From NCBI GenBank assembly GCA_903918595.1, contig CAIXFB010000275.1:1-11216 (forward strand): a stretch of DNA of 11,216 bases, in the 5' to 3' direction. The notes below the pieces were generated by a model. It ran no database searches. It saw nothing but the letters and a program-made list of their open reading frames with translations, and was not told where the DNA came from. The position numbers were made by a program, and so were the translations under genes. Of this stretch, positions 6,642 through 11,216 are shown in pieces (position 1 is the stretch's first letter; every line of letters begins with the position of its first letter). Source of the DNA: an uncultured Actinomycetes bacterium (GTDB taxonomy: Bacteria > Actinomycetota > Actinomycetes > S36-B12).

Positions 6642-7952
6642 ATGAGCAACATGCCCTTTGGATTTGGAATGTCCGACGATCCCTCGAAGCCGGGTGGCTT
6701 CGACATGAGTTCGCTGGGTGCGGCCCTGCAGCAACTTGGTCAGATGATGCAATCGGCGTCTGCTGGCGATCAATCGGGTCCGGTGAACTGGGAGATGGTC
6801 CGGGATCTGGCGCGTAAAGCGATAGCTGCCTCCGCTGATCCGGCCCCAACCGATGCGCAGGTGCGCGCGGTCATCGCGGCGTTGGGCATGGTCGACATCT
6901 GGCTCGATGAAGCCATGACGTTCCCAGCGGTTGCAGTTCCCGGTGAAGCATGGAGTCGGGCGCTCTGGCTTGAGCGCACTTTTCCGGTGTGGCAGCGAAT
7001 TGTCACCCCCGTCGCTGAACAGGCCGCGTCGATGGCCGGTCCAATGGGTGGTGGAACAGATCTGACGAACCTTGATTCGGCTTCGCTCATGGAATCGCTG
7101 CCTGAGCAGATGCGCGCCATGCTTCCGGATGGCATTCCACCGGAAATGCTTGCTTCGCTGGCACCTGTGATGGGCATCGTGCAGCAATTGGGTGCGATGG
7201 CCTTTAGCGCCCAACTCGGTCAGGCACTGGGCGCTTTGGCAGGTGAAGTTCTGGACTCCTCCGATATTGGGATCCCTCTGACAGAGAACGCATTGTGCGC
7301 CCTGCTGCCCGGCAGCATCGATCAATTTGCCGATGGTCTGGGAGTGTCGCGTGATGATGCGCGCGCATACCTTGCGGCCCGAGAGTCAGCGCACCAAAGG
7401 CTCTTCGCCCATGTTCCTTGGTTGCGACCGCGCGTCATCGGTGCCGTGGAGGAATATGCGCGTGGTGTGCGAGTTGACCCAGAACGCATGAATGAATTGA
7501 TGACCGACATTGACATCAGCAATCCAGAGGCACTGCAAGAACTATTGGCCTCGGGTGTGCTCGCACCACAGAACACTCCTGAGCAGGAGGTTGCAATCAC
7601 TCGGCTGGAAACACTGCTTGCGTTGATTGAGGGCTGGGTTGACGATGTTGTTGATCAAGCGACCTCAGACAAATTGCCCGCTGCTGTTTCTCTGCGCGAA
7701 ACGATGCGGCGTAGGCGAGCTGCGGGTGGGCCCGCTGAAAAAACGTTTGCCACATTGGTGGGCATGGAGTTGCGACCAAAGCTGTTGCGTGAAGCATCCA
7801 CCCTTTTTGCCGCGGCTCGCGCCACATATGGTGTGCCGGCGCGTGATGCGTTGTGGAATCACCCTGATCTTTTGCCTTCGAGCGAAGACCTCGCGGAGCC
7901 ATTGGATTTTGTGGCACGAATGGCAGACCCTGAGTCTTTTCCTGATGCGTGA
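6642..7952 (+). CDS. Zincin_2/DUF2342-family protein, putative metallohydrolase with degenerate HExxH
   Basis: This 436-residue protein belongs to the actinobacterial 'zinc-dependent metalloprotease' (Zincin_2, formerly DUF2342) family. Signs are the N-terminal MPFGFG and GALLQ-like methionine/glutamine-rich helix, the PVNWEMVRDLARKAI block near residue 45, and the conserved core ARESAHQRLFAHVPWLRPR, with R247-E248-S249-A250-H251. At the place of a zincin HExxH motif the first histidine is arginine (RESAH), so the catalytic zinc site as normally drawn is incomplete. As far as I recall this is typical of this subfamily (putative hydrolase, Rv3195-like) rather than a mutation. The substrate is unknown. 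There is no signal peptide, so it is probably cytosolic. It is followed after 6 bases by the Nudix gene in a clear operon. ATG 6642 is favoured by its correctly spaced -10 element; M4 is an alternative. Confidence 0.85.
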   Translation: MSNMPFGFGMSDDPSKPGGFDMSSLGAALQQLGQMMQSASAGDQSGPVNWEMVRDLARKAIAASADPAPTDAQVRAVIAALGMVDIWLDEAMTFPAVAVPGEAWSRALWLERTFPVWQRIVTPVAEQAASMAGPMGGGTDLTNLDSASLMESLPEQMRAMLPDGIPPEMLASLAPVMGIVQQLGAMAFSAQLGQALGALAGEVLDSSDIGIPLTENALCALLPGSIDQFADGLGVSRDDARAYLAARESAHQRLFAHVPWLRPRVIGAVEEYARGVRVDPERMNELMTDIDISNPEALQELLASGVLAPQNTPEQEVAITRLETLLALIEGWVDDVVDQATSDKLPAAVSLRETMRRRRAAGGPAEKTFATLVGMELRPKLLREASTLFAAARATYGVPARDALWNHPDLLPSSEDLAEPLDFVARMADPESFPDA

Positions 7953-7958
7953 AGCAAG

Positions 7959-8534
7959 ATGACAGAGATGCTTCATCGCGACGCGGTGAACGTTCTGACG
8001 AACTGGTCCAATGCTGACGACACCCAACTCGACTTGCGTCGTGCGTACCTCGAGTTTCTCAGCGATCACCCAGATGGAGTTGTGCGCGAATGTCGAGTGG
8101 GGCATATCACCGCGAGCGCTTTGGTGATGGATGAAAGCGCAACGTCTGTGCTGCTCACGTTGCACCCGAAAGTAGGGCGCTGGCTGCAACTCGGGGGCCA
8201 TCTCGAGTTATCAGATGCATCCGTTCGGGCGGCTGCGCTTCGGGAGGCCGTCGAGGAGAGTGGTTTGCCGGAGAGTGTCATGAGCATCAGCGCGAGCCCC
8301 TTGTGTCTCGATCGGCATCCGGTGCCGTGCGGTCCTGGCCCGATGTCGGAGCACCTTGATGTGCAGTTCCTCGTCACGGTCCCGCGAGTGCTTCCTCCTG
8401 TTCGCAGTGATGAGTCAGATGACTTGCGCTGGTTTCTCCTTGATGAACTTCCGGGTGGATTAGATGAGAGCGTGCTTCGACTCATCCGGGCGGCGCAGTT
8501 GACTGCTGGGCAAACAACTGGTGAAGAACTGTAA
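7959..8534 (+). CDS. Nudix hydrolase, substrate unknown
   Basis: This 191-residue protein has a central Nudix domain. The Nudix box region begins G79-G80-H81-L82-E83 and ends R95-E96-A97-V98-E99-E100-S101-G102-L103, with catalytic glutamates E96, E99 and E100 and R95 in place. Compared with the textbook GX5EX7REUXEEXGU box it has one extra residue in the loop and Asp86 near the first Glu position; GGHxE..D variants like this are common in actinobacterial Nudix proteins. The family hydrolyses nucleoside diphosphates linked to another moiety. Nothing here fixes the substrate, and relatives include housecleaning and NUDT-like enzymes. An N-terminal helical extension (about 1-45) precedes the fold. 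It starts 6 bases after the Zincin_2 stop with no strong ribosome-binding site, consistent with translational coupling. Eight T residues follow the stop directly. Confidence 0.9.
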   Translation: MTEMLHRDAVNVLTNWSNADDTQLDLRRAYLEFLSDHPDGVVRECRVGHITASALVMDESATSVLLTLHPKVGRWLQLGGHLELSDASVRAAALREAVEESGLPESVMSISASPLCLDRHPVPCGPGPMSEHLDVQFLVTVPRVLPPVRSDESDDLRWFLLDELPGGLDESVLRLIRAAQLTAGQTTGEEL

Positions 8535-8542
8535 TTTTTTTT
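8496..8542 (+). terminator. Weak candidate terminator at the end of the Nudix gene
   Basis: A perfect 6-bp stem CAGTTG (8496-8501)/CAACTG (8515-8520) with a 13-base loop lies at the end of the Nudix frame, and a run of eight T (8535-8542) follows the TAA stop. The stem and T-run are 14 bases apart, too far for a canonical intrinsic terminator. The T-run is nonetheless unusual in this GC-rich sequence and may mark the operon end. Confidence 0.3.
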
Positions 8543-8682
8543 GTTCCACAGGCTGAGGACAACGTTTTGCCTGTGTATGGCGGGATTGCATCGGTCATCC
8601 TCAGGTTTATCCCCAAGGTGATGCACGTGTAATCCACAGCAATGGCCGAGCTAATCCCCATGTCATCCCCACCTAGTCCACA
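8542..8682 (+). repeat. Helically phased array of DnaA-box-like 9-mers
   Basis: Seven plus-strand 9-mers of the form T(T/A/C/G)(A/G/T)TCC(A/C/T)CA start at 8542, 8595, 8607, 8630, 8652, 8663 and 8674, with a minus-strand copy TTGTCCTCA at 8554-8562. Successive plus-strand starts are 53, 12, 23, 22, 11 and 11 bases apart, close to multiples of one helical turn. TTATCCCCA (8607), TAATCCACA (8630) and TAGTCCACA (8674) each differ by one base from the DnaA box TTATCCACA/TTGTCCACA; none is a perfect match. The array lies in gene-free DNA directly before the promoter at 8711. DnaA or another protein binding direct repeats could occupy it. dnaA and dnaN are not in the window, so this is not evidently oriC. 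Confidence 0.55.
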
Positions 8683-8710
8683 GGTGGATGAATGACTTGC
8701 TCTGATCGCA

Positions 8711-8739
8711 TTGACGTAGTGGCTGTGAATGCCTAACTT
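8711..8739 (+). promoter_or_regulatory. Sigma-70-type promoter ahead of the structured RNA
   Basis: TTGACG (8711-8716), a 17-base spacer, then TAACTT (8734-8739): the best -35/-10 pair in the window. Transcription would start around 8746-8748, a few bases before the hairpin at 8751. The repeat array ends 28 bases upstream of the -35, a fitting place for activator or repressor sites. Confidence 0.65.
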
Positions 8740-8745
8740 GAGCCC

Positions 8746-8830
8746 TCGTTGGGCCCTCGGGATAACGGGTCCGTGCTCGCAAGGGGAAGGCGAGTACGGA
8801 CTGTGAGACCTGAGGGCCCTGCACTTTTCT
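8746..8830 (+). ncRNA. Candidate structured small RNA or leader, unknown class
   Basis: An 11-bp outer stem pairs 8751-8761 (GGGCCCTCGGG) with 8809-8819 (CCTGAGGGCCC). Inside it is a 7x7 symmetric internal loop, ATAACGG (8762-8768) facing TGTGAGA (8802-8808). Then comes a 12-bp inner stem, GTCCGTGCTCGC (8769-8780) with GCGAGTACGGAC (8790-8801), closed by AAGGGGAAG. Each stem has one G-U wobble. The promoter at 8711-8739 would start transcription just before the structure, and TTTTCT (8825-8830) follows, so an independent RNA of about 80 bases is likely. It does not match SRP RNA, 6C RNA or the common riboswitches I know. Alternatively it is a cis-acting leader or attenuator of the small membrane protein and PDZ protease genes downstream. 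Confidence 0.6.
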
Positions 8831-8839
8831 CGGTCGTCG

Positions 8840-8845
8840 TACCCT
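8840..8845 (+). promoter_or_regulatory. -10 element for leaderless small membrane protein gene
   Basis: TACCCT fits TANNNT and lies at -12 to -7 from the GTG at 8852, which has no Shine-Dalgarno. It would drive the small membrane protein and, by coupling, the PDZ protease, separately from the structured RNA upstream. No good -35 is visible. Confidence 0.45.
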
Positions 8846-8851
8846 TGACCT

Positions 8852-9031
8852 GTGTCGGCATTGATGTGGTGGTTGATCCCCCTCGGAGCAACCCTGCTCG
8901 CGGTGGGTTACGTCATCTTCCGATCACGGCCGACTCGCCCCATGCAGGCCGAAGAAGGAATGGATCGCTTGCAGCGCATGCAGCAGGCGATGGAGCGGCC
9001 CATGCCGGGCGGGCCAAGCAAGAATGAGTGA
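8852..9031 (+). CDS. 59-residue single-pass membrane protein, unrecognised
   Basis: A GTG-initiated frame gives 59 residues: a short N-terminus, one hydrophobic segment (about residues 4-23, LMWWLIPLGATLLAVGYVIF), a basic stop-transfer patch RSRPTR (24-29), then an amphipathic, methionine/glutamine-rich helix EEGMDRLQRMQQAMERP (34-50) and a flexible tail. By the positive-inside rule the helix would face the cytoplasm. The frame overlaps the PDZ protease start by 8 bases (9024-9031), so the two are probably translationally coupled. Support for coding: the coherent membrane-protein design, the exactly placed TACCCT -10 element and the overlap junction. No family is assigned with confidence; I faintly recall similar small proteins beside YlbL-like proteases in other actinomycetes. 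It could be a partner, adaptor or substrate of the protease. Confidence 0.72.
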   Translation: MSALMWWLIPLGATLLAVGYVIFRSRPTRPMQAEEGMDRLQRMQQAMERPMPGGPSKNE

Positions 9032-10115
9032 TCTCGAACCAGAGGTTCAGCGGCGGCCAAGGCTCTCGAGAAGGGCTGTCGCGCTCATCGTGAGCGGTGC
9101 CGCAACTTTCATGCTCGTGGCGATTGCGTTCCTCCTTCCTGTGCCGTTCGTAAAACTCGCTCCAGGTCCCACGTTCAACGTCATCGGTGAGTCTGATGGC
9201 CAGCCAGTCATTGCCATTGATGGTGCCGAGACGTTTCCTGTCACCGGCAGCCTCGACATGACCACGGTTCGTGAATCGGGCGGGCCGAGAGGCGGATTAA
9301 CCTTCATCGATGCGATCGCCTCGTGGTTCGATCCGCAAGATGCTGTTGTGCCTCGTGAATTGATTTATCCAGACGATGTCAGCGGTGAGGACGTGCAGGC
9401 CCGCCAGGCGGCTTTGTTCAGCACTTCCAAGTCAGATGCCATTGCTGCGGCCTTGAATTACCTCGAATTGCCCTTGACCAGTGAAGTCATTGCAACGGCT
9501 GTGTACCCAGACACACCAGCTGATGGCAATTTTGAAGCGGGTGATCAGATCCGCAGGCTCGATGGTGCTGAGGTAAGTGAGCCACGCCAAGTGGTTGAGG
9601 CCATTCAAGGTGCCCCTGTGGGCACTGATTTCACCTTTGACATCAGACGACTGGGTGTGGATTCCTCAATCACCGTGACCTCCGCGGACAACCCTGAAAA
9701 GCCAGGAACGCCGTACATCGGAATCGGTGTGGGGGAGTTCTTCGCAGCCGAGTTCGAGATCGACTTCACCCTCGCCGACATCGGTGGCCCAAGCGCAGGT
9801 TTGATCTTTGCCACGGGCATCGTCGACAAACTCACCCCTGAGGATTTAACCGCCGGGAAGACGATTGCCGGTACGGGAACCATCACTCCTGAAGGTGAGA
9901 TCGGGCCGATCGGAGGGATCCGACAAAAGTTGGCCGGTGCCCGAAACGACGGTGCCGAACTGTTCTTGATGCCCGCCACGCACTGTGCTGAGGCCGAGGG
10001 GCACATCCCGGATGGCCTCACTGTTGCGCCGGTCAAGACCCTCACAGAGGCAATCGATGCCATCAAGGAATGGCGGGCAGGGGGAAGTCTTGCCCAGTGT
10101 CCGATGCCCCAATAG
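9024..10115 (+). CDS. Membrane-anchored PDZ/Lon-like serine protease (YlbL family)
   Basis: This 363-residue protein has a basic N-terminus (RRPRLSRRA), one membrane anchor (about 18-40), an extracytoplasmic region with KLAPGPTFNVIG, a PDZ domain (about 152-225; PDTPADGNFEAGDQI is the typical PDZ core) and a C-terminal Lon-type protease domain. The Ser-Lys dyad is S257 in GGPSAG and K302 in GGIRQKLAGA, 45 residues apart, as I recall for Bacillus YlbL. The Lon AAA+ module is absent, so this is an ATP-independent, membrane-attached protease facing the outside. From memory the mycobacterial counterpart is Rv3194c. The start overlaps the small membrane protein gene by 8 bases and has no good ribosome-binding site, consistent with termination-reinitiation. 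The UPF0182 gene follows after 33 bases but seems to have its own -10 element. Confidence 0.93.
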   Translation: MSDLEPEVQRRPRLSRRAVALIVSGAATFMLVAIAFLLPVPFVKLAPGPTFNVIGESDGQPVIAIDGAETFPVTGSLDMTTVRESGGPRGGLTFIDAIASWFDPQDAVVPRELIYPDDVSGEDVQARQAALFSTSKSDAIAAALNYLELPLTSEVIATAVYPDTPADGNFEAGDQIRRLDGAEVSEPRQVVEAIQGAPVGTDFTFDIRRLGVDSSITVTSADNPEKPGTPYIGIGVGEFFAAEFEIDFTLADIGGPSAGLIFATGIVDKLTPEDLTAGKTIAGTGTITPEGEIGPIGGIRQKLAGARNDGAELFLMPATHCAEAEGHIPDGLTVAPVKTLTEAIDAIKEWRAGGSLAQCPMPQ

Positions 10116-10136
10116 GCCTTCGGGCGCATCGTGTCG

Positions 10137-10142
10137 TAGGTT
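10137..10142 (+). promoter_or_regulatory. -10 element for leaderless UPF0182 transcript
   Basis: TAGGTT fits TANNNT at exactly -12 to -7 from the GTG at 10149. The bases AAGGGT touch the GTG too closely to serve as a ribosome-binding site. Confidence 0.42.
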
Positions 10143-10148
10143 CTAAGG

Positions 10149-11216
10149 GTGACGTTTAACTCCCCGAGTGCCAGCACAGCCGAACTTTCGCCCCGCAGTC
10201 GAGGGGGTGTGCTGCTACCAACGATCCTCATCCTTGGCGGGATCGTCGTCGCCTTTGTGCTCTTCACCGGCTTCTATACGGACTGGCTCTGGTACCAATC
10301 GGTCGATACGACCCAGGTTTTCACCATCTCGCTCACAACGAGGGCGATCCTGTTCGCACTGGGTGCGGCAATCACTAGCATTGTCGTTGCGCTGGCGTTA
10401 TGGCTCTCCTACCGAACCCGCCCAACCTTCACCAACATGACTCCAGAGCAAGCAAGCCTTGAGCGCTATCGCGAGGCTGTAGAACCATTCCGCAAGCGCC
10501 TCACCATCGGTGTTGTCGTAGTTTTTGGTTTGCTTTCTGGAATTTCCACGTCGGGGGAGTGGGGAACTTTCCTGCTCTGGCGCAACTCCACTGAATTTGG
10601 AATCACCGATCCGCAATTCGGATTAGATCTTTCTTTCTACACATTCCAATTGCCGTTCTTACGTTTCGTCCTTGGTTTTGCATTCACACTGATTTTCATT
10701 GCGATTGCAATCGTTGTTGCAGTGCAGTATCTATATGGCGGTATTCGCCTTCAACCCAAAGGTGATCGCGCTACCAGAGCCGTCCAATCTCAACTCTCAC
10801 TGCTGATTGCGATCTTCCTGTTTCTCAAGGCTGCCTCGTACTGGCTTGACCGTTATGAACTTGCCACCAAGAGTGAACAGCTTGTTACCGGTTTCACCGG
10901 CTTGAAATACACAGACGTCAACGCTGTCCTGCCGGCATTGAACATCTTGACCTTCGTGGCGATTCTGGTCGGCGCGTTGTTCCTCGTGAATGTGTTTATC
11001 CGCCGATGGGTTGTTCCCATCATCGGATTAGCGCTGATGATTTTGACCTCCATCGTGGTTGGAGGGCTCTATCCCCTCTTCGTGCAGCAGTTCCAGGTTC
11101 GCCCGAGTGAATTGGTCCGCGAGCAGCCATACCTTGAGCGCAACATCGAGGCCACGCGCGCGGCCTATGACATCGAGGATGCGGAAATAACTGAGTACGC
11201 AGGTTCGGTGTCGCCA
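10149..11216 (+). CDS. UPF0182-family multi-pass membrane protein, N-terminal part
   Basis: The frame from GTG 10149 runs open to the window end, giving 356 residues of a protein that in this family is usually around 900-1000 residues. The UPF0182 signatures are present: FYTDWLWYQSV (42-52) after the first transmembrane segment, LLWRNSTEFGITDPQFGLDLSFYTFQLPF split over the second loop, and repeated hydrophobic segments (about 21-43, 66-88, 117-135 and several more). The N-terminal half of the family is membrane-embedded and the rest is a large outer domain, which begins near VRPSELVREQPYLERNIEATR. The function is unknown; the counterpart in M. tuberculosis is, from memory, Rv3193c, next to the PDZ protease gene as here. 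The GTG start is favoured by the TAGGTT -10 element and by the short polar N-terminus before the first helix. Confidence 0.92.
   Translation, partial: MTFNSPSASTAELSPRSRGGVLLPTILILGGIVVAFVLFTGFYTDWLWYQSVDTTQVFTISLTTRAILFALGAAITSIVVALALWLSYRTRPTFTNMTPEQASLERYREAVEPFRKRLTIGVVVVFGLLSGISTSGEWGTFLLWRNSTEFGITDPQFGLDLSFYTFQLPFLRFVLGFAFTLIFIAIAIVVAVQYLYGGIRLQPKGDRATRAVQSQLSLLIAIFLFLKAASYWLDRYELATKSEQLVTGFTGLKYTDVNAVLPALNILTFVAILVGALFLVNVFIRRWVVPIIGLALMILTSIVVGGLYPLFVQQFQVRPSELVREQPYLERNIEATRAAYDIEDAEITEYAGSVSP

Noticed and set aside
8542..8682. CRISPR array
   Set aside because: Repeat units are only 9 bases, degenerate and spaced by one to a few helical turns, with no cas genes.
8541..8691. Chromosomal origin oriC
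   Set aside because: No dnaA, dnaN, gyrB or rpmH nearby, no perfect DnaA box and no AT-rich unwinding region beyond an 8-T run; kept only as a DnaA-box-like array.
8751..8819. SRP RNA, 6C RNA, tRNA or a known riboswitch (TPP, cobalamin, ydaO, ZTP)
   Set aside because: The SRP GGAA-loop/GUCAGG domain, the C6 loops, T-arm signature and the conserved cores of these riboswitches are all absent.
8749..9027. 92-residue plus-strand frame over the structured RNA
   Set aside because: It runs through the two RNA stems, shows no domain, and overlaps in another frame the better supported 59-residue membrane protein.
1..11216. Mobile element or horizontally acquired island
   Set aside because: No transposase, integrase, terminal repeats or shift in base composition is apparent; the gene set is a conserved actinobacterial core neighbourhood.

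Overview
The window looks like chromosomal DNA of an actinobacterium (Actinomycetota) of moderately high GC, judged by eye. The evidence is gene content and order: NudC C-terminus, mycoredoxin, UvrD2-type helicase with a C-terminal HRDC domain, ABC1/AarF-like kinase, RRE/E1-like protein, Zincin_2 (DUF2342) protein, PDZ/Lon-like protease and UPF0182 membrane protein. From memory this resembles the Mycobacterium tuberculosis Rv3193c-Rv3199c neighbourhood, with rearrangements and without whiB7 between uvrD2 and the ABC1 gene. Several -10 elements of the TANNNT type sit so that transcription would begin on the first base of a start codon, which also fits Actinobacteria. I cannot name the genus.

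Layout. 1-111: end of nudC (+). 131-394: mycoredoxin (-). 452-2545: uvrD2 (+), whose stop codon interlocks with that of the convergent ABC1 gene (2542-3876, -). The ABC1 gene follows an orphan RRE/E1-like gene (3886-4839, -) 9 bases upstream of it. 4908-6179: M20 metallopeptidase (-), with a perfect hairpin after its stop. 6180-6400: intergenic region between divergent genes, holding a perfect 8-5-8 inverted repeat and a run of small hairpins. 6401-6556: 51-residue DUF5679 zinc-ribbon protein (+), closed by a very strong UUCG-capped terminator. 6642-8534: Zincin_2-family protein and a Nudix hydrolase, an operon (+). 8535-8851: a 317-base gene-free stretch with a helically phased array of DnaA-box-like repeats, a consensus-like promoter and a compact structured RNA. 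8852-9031: an unrecognised 59-residue membrane protein (GTG start) that overlaps the PDZ/Lon-like protease (9024-10115). 10149-11216: start of a UPF0182 membrane protein, cut by the window end.

The left part serves redox and genome maintenance (NAD/RNA-cap hydrolysis, mycothiol-dependent reduction, DNA unwinding). The middle holds conserved but poorly characterised enzymes. The right part is an envelope module in which a small membrane protein is translationally coupled to a membrane-anchored serine protease. The most unusual stretch is 8541-9031, where a repeat array, a promoter, a structured RNA and a small membrane protein stand in line ahead of the protease.
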